The notes under the pieces were generated by a model. The model worked only from the letters and a program-made list of their open reading frames with translations. It did not search any database and was not told the origin of the DNA. A program made the translations under genes and the position numbers. Shown in pieces: positions 27,418 through 36,788 of a stretch of DNA of 64,000 nt; position 1 is the stretch's first letter, and each line of letters begins with the position of its first letter. The DNA is from Marivirga lumbricoides (GTDB lineage Bacteria > Bacteroidota > Bacteroidia > Cytophagales > Cyclobacteriaceae): contig NZ_BMEC01000007.1 of the NCBI RefSeq assembly GCF_014636295.1, forward strand, positions 124,001-188,000, read 5' to 3'.

Positions 27418-27831
27418 TTATTTAGAGAATTGCTTGTACAATATGCAGGTATTGCTTTGCTCTTTGGAAGAAAACTCTACTCTGTCCATTATTCTTTTTA
27501 CTAAAAGTAAACCTATTCCACCTTTCTTTTTGGTTTCAACTACTTCCTGAATGGAAGGTTCCTTATAATCTTTAAAATTGAACTGCTTTCCTTTATCAGT
27601 AATTTTAAAAGTAACGCCATTTGTATCTACCCTTACCTGTAGGTTAATTTCTTCGGCAGGATTACAGGAATTTGAATGAATAATAAGGTTTGCACAAATT
27701 TCATCTACAGCTAGCACTAACTGATTAATGATAAGCTCATCATCAGTGTGCGGCTTTAACTTTTCTTCTACAAAATCCCGAATATCTTTAAGGCGCGTCT
27801 TTTCGCAATATACTTTAAGATTGAATTTCAT
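27418..27831 (-). CDS. RsbW-like anti-sigma/serine kinase (HATPase_c)
   Basis: A 137-residue GHKL ATPase. The N-box NQLVLAVDEICANLIIHSN is at about 41-59, the G1 motif is ITDKGKQFNF, and G2 is KKKGGIGLLLVKRIMD. Such proteins phosphorylate a STAS antagonist and bind a target, classically a sigma factor, in partner-switching systems. It overlaps the STAS gene by 17 nt and is the most downstream gene of the module. No sigma factor is adjacent. Confidence 0.88.
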   Translation of the reverse strand: MKFNLKVYCEKTRLKDIRDFVEEKLKPHTDDELIINQLVLAVDEICANLIIHSNSCNPAEEINLQVRVDTNGVTFKITDKGKQFNFKDYKEPSIQEVVETKKKGGIGLLLVKRIMDRVEFSSKEQSNTCILYKQFSK

Positions 27832-28168
27832 ATAACTTCTCCTTCGCTTCTTTTTTATCTGCTACAATATTGAGTAGCTGATCTAATCCTAGTATTTCAA
27901 ACACATTTTGTACTTTTTTACTTAATCCAAATAATACCATTTTAATATTATTTGTTTTAAAATCATCAATATATGACATAAATACTCCCAAACCGGCAGA
28001 AGAAATATAATCTAACTGCGTTCCATCTATCATTATTAGCTTAACGGAAGATTCCTTCACCAGTTTTGTCAACGCTTCGTCCAGGTGAATACTGGAACTG
28101 GCATCAACATCTCCGGCCACAGTAATAATACTAATTTCATCTTCTTTTGTTATCTCAATATTTATCAT
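27815..28168 (-). CDS. STAS-domain anti-anti-sigma (antagonist) protein
   Basis: A 117-residue SpoIIAA-like STAS protein. The conserved phosphorylation loop appears as LDYISSAGLGVF (about 54-65), in which the second Ser of DxSSxG is the usual kinase target. It overlaps the kinase gene, 43 nt downstream of the phosphatase gene. Phosphorylation by the RsbW-like kinase and dephosphorylation by the SpoIIE-like phosphatase are expected to control its binding to the kinase. Confidence 0.9.
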   Translation of the reverse strand: MINIEITKEDEISIITVAGDVDASSSIHLDEALTKLVKESSVKLIMIDGTQLDYISSAGLGVFMSYIDDFKTNNIKMVLFGLSKKVQNVFEILGLDQLLNIVADKKEAKEKLYEIQS

Positions 28169-28211
28169 ACAAACTCTATTACGTGCTTATTATCAGTAGG
28201 TTGGTGGCATG

Positions 28212-30305
28212 TCAGAAAAAGCCGATGATTACAATTGTATAGTCGTCATCAAGACCTTCTGAGTCGATGAAACTATAAAGCGATTCAATAACCTTCTCCT
28301 TAATTTTTTCCGGGCTTTCGCTGCCATATGTGGATACAACATCACTTAAACGATCATAACCAAATTCTTCGCCTTCGGGATTTTTTGCTTCTACTATACC
28401 ATCTGTGTAAAGAAAAAGTTTATCTCCCGGCTTGTAACTTATTTGGTTTACATCAATATACTTCTCGTAGTTATTACTTCTTACTATTCCTAAACCTAAG
28501 CCGCGATTATGGAAATAGTTCACGCTTTTGCCTTCATGATTGTAGAATAAAGCAGGGCAATGTCCTGCTCTGGAAAAGGTAACTGTTTTTTCCACTGAAT
28601 CAATCATATAGTAAGCAGCTGTGATGAAAGAGGTTTTCTCAAGACAGAAACTGAGTGCGCTGTTTGCCTTTGTGAGAAAAGACTGAGGATCTAATTCCAG
28701 TTGAACCAAACTATGAAAAACTCCCTTCATTTGAGACATATTAAAAGCGGCAGAAGTTCCTTTGCCCGACACATCTCCTATTATAATAGCAGTTTTATTC
28801 TCGTTAACTCGAAAATAATCGTAGTAGTCGCCACCTACTTCATCTGCCGATTCATAAAAAGCGAACATCTCAAAATTATCATCATTGATGAGTTCCTGTG
28901 GCAGGAGGCTTTTTTGTACCCTCATGGCAATTTTCAGCTCTTCCTTATATCGTTCATTTTTTAAAGCCTCTGAAAGTAGTTCAAAATTCTCTATTGATAT
29001 ACATGCCTGGCTTACAAAAGAATTGATAATATCAATCATTTCTTTGTTAAAGCCATCTTCAACATCCTTCAGAAGCACCAGAAGCCCTATTTGCCTGTCT
29101 TGTATAACTAATGGTACTACTAATGTTGAGGGATAGTCAGGATCGTTGAGGTTAGCGGTAAGCTTGTTGGGGTTTAGGTTTTTTTGAAAGCTTTCCGATT
29201 GATGTTTATGTAAATAAGGAAAAATCTGACTCTCCTGAATACTCTTTTTTACCTGTTGTATTTTGGCGTCTGTAATATTTGACTTAAATATTCTTGTTTT
29301 TCTATCTTTCTCATAAATTTCTAACCATGCACTAAGGGAAAAAACTGCGTTGGTAGAGCTTTCTAGCAATACATTGTATACCTGGTCTTCATTGTCCCCT
29401 TTTTGAATAGACTGACTTAATCTTTGAAAGTTTAAGACTTCACTGATTTTTTGTTCAAAAACAGAAGAAGTGGGTAAATTGAATAAAATTACCAATATAG
29501 AGATTAATGCATATATAAAAATGAAGGCAGAAAGAGAAAGTACAAATACATTTGGCAATAGGTCCAGAATTAGGTTAAACTCTTCTGAGAAATTGAAAAG
29601 GTTGGTTAAAAAATAATAGAGATACAGTAGCACCAAGGCTAACAACAAGATGCTTCTCCATTTTTGCTTAAAATTAAGATAGGCTATCCATTTGAGGTTA
29701 AAGGAAAGTATAAGTCCAAAAAGGAAGAAAATGCCTAATAATCCTATAAATACCCAATCCTGAAATTCACTTTGAAAGAAATTGAAAAGCAGTGTGGCAA
29801 GTAGCCCGTACTCGAAAAACTGCCAAATAAGTAAAAGTCTTTTATTTTTCTGATAAAGAATCAGGCGCTTCCAAACCACAAAAGTTGAAGTGAGAAAAAC
29901 GATAATTGCAGCAATATTGATGTGGTAAAAGAAGTTTACTGCTAAATCGTTCTGCAAAAGCTTGCTATCGCTTAATAAGTAGAAGAACAGGCCAATAGCA
30001 AGCTGAACCAATGAAACAATTAAACCTGTGGAAAACACATGCCATAGCAGATCAATAAAATTAATACTTTCTGCTTTTTGGATTCTTAAACGAAAATAAA
30101 AGAAAACGAAAATGATAAAAAGTAGCAGAAATAAATAAGGTATTTCCTGAGTTATTCCGGCATTTGCCTGATTTATTTGCGCAAAGAGTAGAAATAGGTC
30201 TGATACTATAAGTGCCAGCCAAAATAGAATGGCGAAAAGTAATGATAATCGTAAAAGTCCTTTTTCTGAAATCAATGTTTTAAAAGTAAGCTTTATCGAG
30301 GGCAA
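28212..30305 (-). CDS. Membrane SpoIIE/RsbU-type PP2C phosphatase with GAF-like domain
   Basis: A 697-residue protein. Residues about 15-280 contain seven to eight hydrophobic helices, a membrane sensor region. About 300-445 is GAF-like (LNDPDYPSTLVVPLVIQDRQIG). The C-terminal 225 residues form a PP2C-type phosphatase: KSLLPQELI, DEVGGDYYDYF with metal-binding Asp, GDVSGKGTSAAF and FLYTDGIVEAKN. The role would be to dephosphorylate the adjacent STAS protein in response to a signal. It is the first gene of the - strand module; 256 nt of AT-rich sequence lies upstream with no clear promoter. Confidence 0.9.
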   Translation of the reverse strand: MPSIKLTFKTLISEKGLLRLSLLFAILFWLALIVSDLFLLFAQINQANAGITQEIPYLFLLLFIIFVFFYFRLRIQKAESINFIDLLWHVFSTGLIVSLVQLAIGLFFYLLSDSKLLQNDLAVNFFYHINIAAIIVFLTSTFVVWKRLILYQKNKRLLLIWQFFEYGLLATLLFNFFQSEFQDWVFIGLLGIFFLFGLILSFNLKWIAYLNFKQKWRSILLLALVLLYLYYFLTNLFNFSEEFNLILDLLPNVFVLSLSAFIFIYALISILVILFNLPTSSVFEQKISEVLNFQRLSQSIQKGDNEDQVYNVLLESSTNAVFSLSAWLEIYEKDRKTRIFKSNITDAKIQQVKKSIQESQIFPYLHKHQSESFQKNLNPNKLTANLNDPDYPSTLVVPLVIQDRQIGLLVLLKDVEDGFNKEMIDIINSFVSQACISIENFELLSEALKNERYKEELKIAMRVQKSLLPQELINDDNFEMFAFYESADEVGGDYYDYFRVNENKTAIIIGDVSGKGTSAAFNMSQMKGVFHSLVQLELDPQSFLTKANSALSFCLEKTSFITAAYYMIDSVEKTVTFSRAGHCPALFYNHEGKSVNYFHNRGLGLGIVRSNNYEKYIDVNQISYKPGDKLFLYTDGIVEAKNPEGEEFGYDRLSDVVSTYGSESPEKIKEKVIESLYSFIDSEGLDDDYTIVIIGFF

Positions 30306-30561
30306 ATTAACAGATTAATATTTTTTTGTGAAAATAGAACGACAAACATTATTTTCATGCATTTATCAGAATTTATTTTAAAATAAAATGAAATTCTTAC
30401 ACTTCTGGCTTTATCTACTCAAGAATGTCATAAATTTGGCAGCGCAAAGTAGCTATATTATTATGTAGATGTTGTTACAAAATTATAGCTTTAAATAATA
30501 TAATCTTTTGCATAGCAATGGCTAATTAAAATGCTATGGTAATTTAAAAATCATTATTTGT

Positions 30562-31242
30562 ATGAAAAAAAATATTATTCAATTTTTCATTTTTACTCTT
30601 TTACTAACTTCTTCGGCCTTTGCCCAGAAACAAAAAGGCATTGCTTCTTTTTATGCCGATAAATTTGATGGAAAATTGACAGCAAGTGGAGAAAAGTATG
30701 ATCATAAAAAATTAACAGCAGCACATAAATTCCTGCCCTTTGGTACCTTAATAAAAGTGACCAACCTTTCCAATAATGAATCTGTAGAAGTAAGAGTGAA
30801 CGATAGGGGCCCTTTTGTTGAAGGAAGGGTGGTTGATGTTTCCCGTTCAGCTGCTGAGAAGTTGAAATTTACAGCTCAAGGTCTTACCGAGGTAGAAATT
30901 GAGGTTGTAGATGCTGGAGATGGAAGGTCAGGGAGTAACCGTATTTTTCAAATAGATCAGACTGTAGACATAAAGAGCTATTTTGCACTGGATGTTAGAC
31001 AGGAAGAGCCTAAAGGGTGGGGTGTGCAAGTTGGCAGCTTTCAAGGCTTCGACAATATGCTGCGTTTATCAGAGAACCTTCAGAAATCCTATAGGGAAGA
31101 TATTATTATTGAAGTGAAAGATCTGCAGGATAAAAAGGCATATGCTATTATTTTAGGCCAATATAATAGCAGAAAAAAGGCTGATGATTTAAAGCTGAAA
31201 GTTATCGATCGCTTTCCAGGAGCTTTTATCGTGAAATTCTGA
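30562..31242 (+). CDS. RlpA-like septal ring lipoprotein-type protein with SPOR domain
   Basis: A 226-residue secreted protein. The signal peptide is MKKNIIQFFIFTLLLTSSAFAQ, with no lipobox Cys, unlike E. coli RlpA. The double-psi beta-barrel lies at about 25-115: GIASFYADKFDGKLTASGE, FGTLIKVTNLSNNESVEVRVNDRGP and VDVSRSAAEKL, including the D-R-G-P motif. A SPOR-like domain is at about 150-225 (GWGVQVGSFQGFDN). RlpA proteins cleave denuded peptidoglycan or act at the septum. It stands alone, after a 256-nt gap. Confidence 0.9.
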   Translation: MKKNIIQFFIFTLLLTSSAFAQKQKGIASFYADKFDGKLTASGEKYDHKKLTAAHKFLPFGTLIKVTNLSNNESVEVRVNDRGPFVEGRVVDVSRSAAEKLKFTAQGLTEVEIEVVDAGDGRSGSNRIFQIDQTVDIKSYFALDVRQEEPKGWGVQVGSFQGFDNMLRLSENLQKSYREDIIIEVKDLQDKKAYAIILGQYNSRKKADDLKLKVIDRFPGAFIVKF

Positions 31243-31270
31243 TTTTAAGCAAATATTAAAGTACTAGCAT

Positions 31271-32065
31271 ATGACTCAAATTAGTGGAAAAGTAGCATGG
31301 ATCACCGGGGCAAGTTCAGGAATTGGTGAAGCGCTGGCCTTGGAGCTATCTAAAAGAGGAGCAAAGCTGATTATTTCAGCCAGACGGAAGGAAGTTCTTG
31401 AAGAGGTGAAGGCTAGGTGTGAAAATTCTTCTGATGTATTCATTCTTCCATTAGACTTGTCTCAAATAAGTGATTTTGATAGCAAAGTAGAAGAAGTGGT
31501 CAACCATTTTGGTCAGATTGACATGCTTTTTAATAATGGAGGCATTAGCCAAAGAAGTATGGCGCTGGATACTCCTTTGGAAGTTGACAGAAAAATAATG
31601 GAGATTGACTATTTTGGTACTATAGCCTTAACAAAAGCTGTTTTGCCTCAAATGGTAAAGCAGAAATCAGGACATATAGCAGTTACTACCAGCCTGGTTG
31701 GGAAGTTTGGTTCACCATGGCGCTCTTCCTACGCGGCTGCAAAACATGCTCTCCATGGGTTCTTCGATTCTTTAAGAACAGAAGTTTTTGATCATGATAT
31801 TAAGGTTACTCTGATATGTCCCGGCTTTATTAAAACGGATGTATCGGTAAATGCTTTAGGGGCTGATGGAAAGCCTACCGGTGAAATGGATAATGCACAG
31901 GCCAATGGAATGCCAGCCAGTATTTGTGCTCAAAAAATTATTCAGGCAGTGGAAAAGGAAAAGCTTGAGGTAGTAATAGGCGGTAAAGAGAAATATGGCA
32001 TTCTTTTAAAACGTTTTCTGCCAAATTTATTTGCGAAAATTATAAGAAAGCAAAATGTAAGATAG
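31271..32065 (+). CDS. Short-chain dehydrogenase/reductase (SDR)
   Basis: A 264-residue classical SDR. The cofactor motif TGASSGIGEALA is at about 13-24, NNGG is at 88-91, and the catalytic Ser in TTSLVGK precedes SYAAAKHALHG (Tyr and Lys, about 155-165). The C-terminal region resembles the DHRS7-like branch. Oxidoreductase of unknown substrate. It is 28 nt after the RlpA-like gene and is followed by a bidirectional terminator shared with metK. Confidence 0.9.
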   Translation: MTQISGKVAWITGASSGIGEALALELSKRGAKLIISARRKEVLEEVKARCENSSDVFILPLDLSQISDFDSKVEEVVNHFGQIDMLFNNGGISQRSMALDTPLEVDRKIMEIDYFGTIALTKAVLPQMVKQKSGHIAVTTSLVGKFGSPWRSSYAAAKHALHGFFDSLRTEVFDHDIKVTLICPGFIKTDVSVNALGADGKPTGEMDNAQANGMPASICAQKIIQAVEKEKLEVVIGGKEKYGILLKRFLPNLFAKIIRKQNVR

Positions 32066-32090
32066 AGCATTTAAATGACTTCTTTAACTG

Positions 32091-32125
32091 AAAAGGCCTC
32101 TCATTTCAAAAATGAGAGGCCTTTT
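32091..32125. terminator. Bidirectional terminator between SDR and metK
   Basis: A perfect stem joins AAAAGGCCTCTCATT and AATGAGAGGCCTTTT around a short loop. A and T runs on the two sides allow it to end both convergent transcripts. Confidence 0.9.
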
Positions 32126-32148
32126 CTGATTTTAAAAGACAGCTTAGG

Positions 32149-33402
32149 TTAAATGCCAAAGGCTGACTTAACTTTATCAACATAGTCAAGTTTTTCCCAG
32201 GTAAACAACTCAACTTCCGTTGTTATTTTATCCCCATTGCTGGCGTTGAAAGTTTTGGTTACCATTTTAGGTTCTCTTCCCATATGTCCATAAGCTGCGG
32301 ATTCGCTATATATCGGATTACGGAGTTTTAATCTTTTTTCAATAGCATATGGTCTCATATCGAAAATTTCTTCAATTTTAGAAGCTATTTCTCCATCAGA
32401 AAGATTCACATTCGCGGATCCGTAAGTGTTTACATAAATACCCATTGGCTCAACCACACCAATAGCGTAGGATACCTGTACAAGAATTTCATCAGCCACA
32501 CCAGCAGCTACCAAATTTTTAGCAATATGCCTTGTGGCATAAGCAGCTGATCTATCCACTTTGGAAGGATCCTTGCCAGAGAATGCACCACCACCATGGG
32601 CTCCCTTTCCTCCGTAAGTATCAACAATAATTTTTCTTCCTGTAAGTCCGGCATCTCCGTGTGGGCCACCAATCACAAACTTTCCGGTCGGATTAATGTG
32701 GTATTTTATATCATCGGTGAAGAGATTTTGTAACTCGGGTTTTAATTGTGCTTTAACTCTTGGAATAAGAATATTAATGATATCACTTTTAATTTTGCTC
32801 AACATAGCATCATCTGCATCAAATTCATCATGTTGAGTGGAAACAACTATAGCAACAATTCGCTGAGGCACATTGTCATCAGAGTATTCAATTGTTACTT
32901 GCGACTTTGCATCTGGGCGTAAATAAGTAATGTCTTTATTTTCTCTTCTTAAAAGCGCCAGTTCCATTAGGATTTTGTGGCTTAAGTCTAAAGCCAGCGG
33001 CATGTAATTTTCTGTTTCTTTAGTTGCGTATCCAAACATCATTCCCTGGTCACCTGCACCTTGCTCCTCCGGATTTGCTTTATCTACCCCTTGGTTAATA
33101 TCCTGAGACTGCTCATGAATAGTAGATATAACCCCACATGAGTTACCATCAAACATATACTCGCCTTTGGTGTAGCCAATTCTATTAATCACTTCACGTG
33201 CAACCATCTGCACATCTACATATGAGCTGCTTCTCACTTCCCCGCTTAATACAGTTAATCCCGTTGTCACCAATGTTTCACAAGCAACTTTGGATTTTGC
33301 ATCAAAAGCTAGAAAATTATCTAAAAGAGCATCTGAAATCTGATCGGCAACTTTGTCCGGATGTCCTTCAGAAACGGACTCCGAGGTAAATAAATATGAC
33401 AT
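32149..33402 (-). CDS. metK: S-adenosylmethionine synthase
   Basis: A 417-residue enzyme of normal length that makes SAM from methionine and ATP. Visible motifs are [15 protein letters not shown] (about 9-23), [12 protein letters not shown] (about 115-126), the P-loop-like [21 protein letters not shown] and [23 protein letters not shown] element (33426-33433 on the - strand) lies about 24 nt upstream of the ATG, giving a very short leader with no room for a SAM riboswitch. Confidence 0.98.
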   Translation of the reverse strand: MSYLFTSESVSEGHPDKVADQISDALLDNFLAFDAKSKVACETLVTTGLTVLSGEVRSSSYVDVQMVAREVINRIGYTKGEYMFDGNSCGVISTIHEQSQDINQGVDKANPEEQGAGDQGMMFGYATKETENYMPLALDLSHKILMELALLRRENKDITYLRPDAKSQVTIEYSDDNVPQRIVAIVVSTQHDEFDADDAMLSKIKSDIINILIPRVKAQLKPELQNLFTDDIKYHINPTGKFVIGGPHGDAGLTGRKIIVDTYGGKGAHGGGAFSGKDPSKVDRSAAYATRHIAKNLVAAGVADEILVQVSYAIGVVEPMGIYVNTYGSANVNLSDGEIASKIEEIFDMRPYAIEKRLKLRNPIYSESAAYGHMGREPKMVTKTFNASNGDKITTEVELFTWEKLDYVDKVKSAFGI

Positions 33403-33425
33403 GTATCTTATATTTTTTCAGTCCG

Positions 33426-33433
33426 CAAATTTA
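33426..33433 (-). promoter_or_regulatory. Candidate -7 element of metK
   Basis: Read on the - strand, TAAATTTG matches TAnnTTTG and ends 23 nt before the metK start. No strong -33 TTG was found at the expected spacing. Confidence 0.4.
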
Positions 33434-33530
33434 GCAGACTATTTAGATTTATTTAAATACTATACTGATTATTATACAACATTGATTTATAGCATCATAA
33501 AGGTAATAAAACTGCTGTATACCTTCTCTT

Positions 33531-34241
33531 TTAATTAGAGCCAATTAGAAAAATACACGGCTGTTTATGCAGGTCAGGTTTTTTCTTTTTCCAATTATTG
33601 ATGGTGTCGGTAACTATCATCTCATTACTGCCAGTAATATCTCTGGCAATACAAAGTTTAAGGTTTCCCGAACAGGTTTTTAGAAGGTCTTCCATTAATT
33701 GATTATTCCTGTATGGAGTTTCCATAAATATTTGTGTTTGACCTAGTTTGGAAGCCAGGCTTTCCAACTGTTTTATGCTTTGGATTTTTTCGCTTTTATC
33801 AATGGGCAAATAACCACTAAATGTAAATGACTGTCCGCTTAGGCCTGAAGCCATTAGTGCTAAGAAAATAGAGGAAGGTCCTACATAAGGTATCACCTGT
33901 ATTCCATTCCGGTGGGCATATTCTACAGCCTGAGCTCCAGGGTCAGCTATGCCCGGGCATCCTGCTTCTGACATAATTCCAATAGATTCTCCCTTGAGTA
34001 GGGGAGCCATAAGTGAGTCAATCTCTGTTGCAGGAGTTTTTTTACTTAGTTCTTTAAACTCCAGCTCTTCAATAGTTCTGTCAATTCTCATGGCACTTAA
34101 GCAGCGTCTTGCTGTTCTGATATTTTCTGCCAAATAATAACTAATTCCATTACATAGCGCTTTAAGGTCAGGAGGTAGCACTTTTTCTTCAGTGCCAGGA
34201 GCAATTACTGTGGGAATCAGGTAGAGGGTTCCTTTTTTCAT
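33531..34241 (-). CDS. Tetrapyrrole-methylase-family (RsmI-like) SAM methyltransferase
   Basis: A 236-residue protein of the TP_methylase fold. Visible are LYLIPTVIAPG at the N-terminus, GIMSEAGCPGIADPGA (about 88-103) and VGPSSIFLALMASGLSG. It is related to RsmI, which 2'-O-methylates 16S rRNA C1402, but is shorter than RsmI (about 280) and lacks its C-terminal domain, so it probably belongs to the short Bacteroidota branch and its substrate is not certain. Its 5' end overlaps the upstream hydrolase by 4 nt. Confidence 0.85.
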   Translation of the reverse strand: MKKGTLYLIPTVIAPGTEEKVLPPDLKALCNGISYYLAENIRTARRCLSAMRIDRTIEELEFKELSKKTPATEIDSLMAPLLKGESIGIMSEAGCPGIADPGAQAVEYAHRNGIQVIPYVGPSSIFLALMASGLSGQSFTFSGYLPIDKSEKIQSIKQLESLASKLGQTQIFMETPYRNNQLMEDLLKTCSGNLKLCIARDITGSNEMIVTDTINNWKKKKPDLHKQPCIFLIGSN

Positions 34242-35005
34242 TTTTTACTTAAAAAGCCTAAAACTATCTCTAGAAATTCTTCAGGCTTTTCGGCATGAAT
34301 CCAGTGGCCTGCCCCCTCAATCATTTTTACACTGGCATTTGGGAAGAAGTTAATTATAGTAATATTATCTTCTTTTCTTATGTAATCCGAATCAGCTCCT
34401 CCAATAAAAAGAACATCTTTTTCTGTGGCAAGCTTTTTCTCTAACCCCTGCCCTATAGTTTCAATAGAAGCTTCAATAACAGGAAGATTTATTTTCCATG
34501 TGAAATTTTTATCATCATCCCGGGTGAGGTTTTTGAGTAAAAATTGGCGCACTCCTTTTTCCGGTACATATTCCGCCAAAGCTTTATCGGCATCATTTCT
34601 GGACTTTAATTCTGATAAATTAATACTCTTTAAACCCTTTAATATGGTGGCGTGGTGTACAGGGTAAGCTTTTGGAGCTATATCAACTATAATCAGTTGA
34701 TCGAACATGTCTGGATTTTCAACAGCAAATTGCATTGCAGTTTTCCCTCCCATTGAATGCCCCATAATATGAGGGTTTTGAATTTTCTCTGTCTCAATAA
34801 ACTCTTTAAGGTCAGCAGCCATCACCTCGTAATTGTGTGTATCTGAGTGTGGGGAGTCCCCATGGTTGCGCTGGTCAATTAAATATACTTTAAAGGTGTC
34901 AGCCAGCTTTCTACCAATGGTCATCCAATTATCTGAAGAGCCGAAAAGACCATGAAGGATGATAAGCGGTTTCCCTTCTCCCAATTCCTGGTAATGTAAT
35001 TTCAT
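34238..35005 (-). CDS. Alpha/beta hydrolase, YbfF-like
   Basis: A 255-residue alpha/beta hydrolase. The oxyanion region is LHGLFGSSDNW (about 18-28), the nucleophile elbow is GHSMGGK (Ser about 82), the acid is near VLFIGGADSDYI, and the catalytic His is in EGAGHWIHAEKPEEF. The LFGSS and GHSMGGK motifs are close to the YbfF esterase group. It overlaps the methyltransferase gene by 4 nt; no functional link is evident. Confidence 0.88.
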   Translation of the reverse strand: MKLHYQELGEGKPLIILHGLFGSSDNWMTIGRKLADTFKVYLIDQRNHGDSPHSDTHNYEVMAADLKEFIETEKIQNPHIMGHSMGGKTAMQFAVENPDMFDQLIIVDIAPKAYPVHHATILKGLKSINLSELKSRNDADKALAEYVPEKGVRQFLLKNLTRDDDKNFTWKINLPVIEASIETIGQGLEKKLATEKDVLFIGGADSDYIRKEDNITIINFFPNASVKMIEGAGHWIHAEKPEEFLEIVLGFLSKK

Positions 35006-35031
35006 GTTATTAAATATTCTAAAAATGATTA

Positions 35032-35748
35032 TTACTGTTTCAGTTGTCGTAAATAAAGCTGAATAGTATTCTCTAAGCCAAAATACAAAGCATCTGATAT
35101 TAATGCATGACCTATCGAAACCTCTTCCATTTCAGGAATTTGTTCGTATAGATATTTCAAGTTTTCTAAGCTTAGGTCATGGCCTGCATTTATACCTAAA
35201 TTTTGTTTTAAGGCTATTTCCGCTGCATTTACAAAAGGAACAACAGCCTCTTTTTTATTCTTAGCGTAATTAGTGGCATAAGGTTCTGTATAGAGCTCTA
35301 TTCTGTCAGTTCCTGTATCTGCGGCAGCTTCAATTAAATGAGTTTCAGTCCCGATGAAAATAGAAGTTCTGATGCCGGCTTCTTTTAGATCCGCAATTAC
35401 TTCTTTTAAAAATGACTTTTGTTTGATAGTATCCCATCCAGCATTGGAAGTAAGTACGTGAGGAGGGTCCGGTACTAAGGTGGCTTGTGCAGGTTTAATT
35501 TCCTTCACTAAATCCATAAACCTTTGATCCGGATATCCTTCAATGTTAAACTCAGTGGTTACTACCTGCTTTAAGTCGTAAACATCCTGAGTGGTTATAT
35601 GCCTTTCATCCGGCCTGGGGTGGATAGTAATTCCTTGAGCACCAAATCTTTCACAATCTTTTGCCACTTGTACTACATTAGGGTTATTTCCTCCGCGTGC
35701 GTTACGCAAAGTAGCTATCTTATTGATATTGACGCTAAGTCTTGTCAT
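35032..35748 (-). CDS. pdxJ: Pyridoxine 5'-phosphate synthase
   Basis: A 238-residue TIM-barrel enzyme of normal length. Visible are [20 protein letters not shown] (the usual start), [35 protein letters not shown] and [14 protein letters not shown]. It joins 1-deoxyxylulose 5-phosphate with 3-amino-1-hydroxyacetone phosphate in vitamin B6 synthesis. An extra in-frame ATG at 35781 would lie over the divergent promoter, so I chose 35748. Confidence 0.96.
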   Translation of the reverse strand: MTRLSVNINKIATLRNARGGNNPNVVQVAKDCERFGAQGITIHPRPDERHITTQDVYDLKQVVTTEFNIEGYPDQRFMDLVKEIKPAQATLVPDPPHVLTSNAGWDTIKQKSFLKEVIADLKEAGIRTSIFIGTETHLIEAAADTGTDRIELYTEPYATNYAKNKKEAVVPFVNAAEIALKQNLGINAGHDLSLENLKYLYEQIPEMEEVSIGHALISDALYFGLENTIQLYLRQLKQ

Positions 35749-35774
35749 AATTTTAGTTTTATATGATAACTTTG
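35742..35774 (+). promoter_or_regulatory. Promoter for the YqeY-like gene
   Basis: TTG (35742-35744) and TAACTTTG (35767-35774) are 22 nt apart and match the Bacteroidota consensus. The -7 element ends 30 nt before the ATG at 35805. Confidence 0.6.
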
Positions 35775-35804
35775 CGTGCAAGTTAATGATTTTAAAAATT
35801 TACT

Positions 35805-36257
35805 ATGAGCTTAAAAGAACAAATTGATTCAGATATTAAAGAGGCAATGAAAGCTAAAAATAAAGAGGAGCTTACGGCATTACGCTCTATCAAATCTCTT
35901 ATTTTATTAGCTGAAACGGAAAAAGGAAGTAAGGAAAGTATCTCTGAAGATACTGAAATGAAATTGTTAATGAGGGCTGCCAAGCAAAGAAAAGAATCTG
36001 CAGAGACTTATCAGGCTAATAATAGGCCTGAGTTGGCTGAAGCTGAATTAGTAGAGTTGAGAGTAATAGAGCGCTATCTGCCCAAACAAATGTCCGATGA
36101 GGAATTAAAGACCAAAATTGAGGAAATTGTAAAGAAAGTAGGTGCAACAGGTCCTTCAGATATGGGTAAAGTAATGGGAGTTGCTACCAAAGAATTAGCA
36201 GGAAAAGCAGATGGGAAAGCTATTTCTACTACAGTTAAAAATGTGCTGAATTCTTGA
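35805..36257 (+). CDS. YqeY / GatB-tail-domain protein
   Basis: A 150-residue protein of the GatB/YqeY family. Visible are LKEQIDSDIKEAMKAKNKEELTALR-type N-terminal helix sequence, RAAKQRKESAETYQ, ERYLPKQMSDEEL (about 89-101) and GPSDMGKVMGVATKEL. The family shares the tRNA-binding tail of the GatB amidotransferase subunit, but its function is unproven. Its stop overlaps the next start by 4 nt (TTGA). Confidence 0.9.
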   Translation: MSLKEQIDSDIKEAMKAKNKEELTALRSIKSLILLAETEKGSKESISEDTEMKLLMRAAKQRKESAETYQANNRPELAEAELVELRVIERYLPKQMSDEELKTKIEEIVKKVGATGPSDMGKVMGVATKELAGKADGKAISTTVKNVLNS

Positions 36258-36778
36258 GAACACTTGATATCCTGCTTCTGATCCCTTTATTATTTGGAGC
36301 CTACTTAGGTTTCAGAAAAGGACTTTTACTTGAAATTGTCTCTTTAGTAGCTTTCTTTCTGGCTATAATTGGAGCATTCAAATTGCTTGATTTTGGTATA
36401 GATATTTTGAAACCATATTTTGCAAAGTGGGATCAGGCACTGCCAATTTTTTCATTTATTTTACTGTTTATAATTATTTTGTTGGTTGTGAACCTGATTG
36501 GTAAAGTGGTGAAAAAAATTCTGGACCTCACATTATTGGGTGGTTTGGATAACTTTGCCGGAGCAGTTTTAGGCTTGTTTAAGTGGGCATTCGGAGTAAG
36601 CCTTGTATTGTGGTTAGCGGAATCTATTGATATTAGTGTTCCTGCTGAAATGGCTGAAGGAACCTATATTTACCCTACAGTAGCTTCATTTGCTCCTTAT
36701 GTGTTAGATTTATTCTCAGCTTATTTACCTTTTATCGGTGAAGTTTTTGATAGTTTGAAATCAAAATTTTTGTTCTGA
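36254..36778 (+). CDS. CvpA-family membrane protein
   Basis: A 174-residue inner-membrane protein with four hydrophobic segments. Residues 5-25 (DILLLIPLLFGAYLGFRKGL) carry the typical CvpA opening with its G-x-R-K-G motif, and GLDNFAGAVLGLFKW lies mid-protein. CvpA has been linked to colicin V production and envelope stress; the mechanism is unknown. The start is a TTG at 36254 overlapping the upstream stop. No ATG is available before the first helix. Confidence 0.88.
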   Translation: MRTLDILLLIPLLFGAYLGFRKGLLLEIVSLVAFFLAIIGAFKLLDFGIDILKPYFAKWDQALPIFSFILLFIIILLVVNLIGKVVKKILDLTLLGGLDNFAGAVLGLFKWAFGVSLVLWLAESIDISVPAEMAEGTYIYPTVASFAPYVLDLFSAYLPFIGEVFDSLKSKFLF

Positions 36779-36788
36779 TTGCCAGCGG

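Noticed and set aside
33403-33530. Possible SAM riboswitch upstream of metK
   Set aside because: The apparent promoter leaves a leader of only about 20 nt, and no multi-helix structure or conserved SAM-riboswitch sequence was seen.
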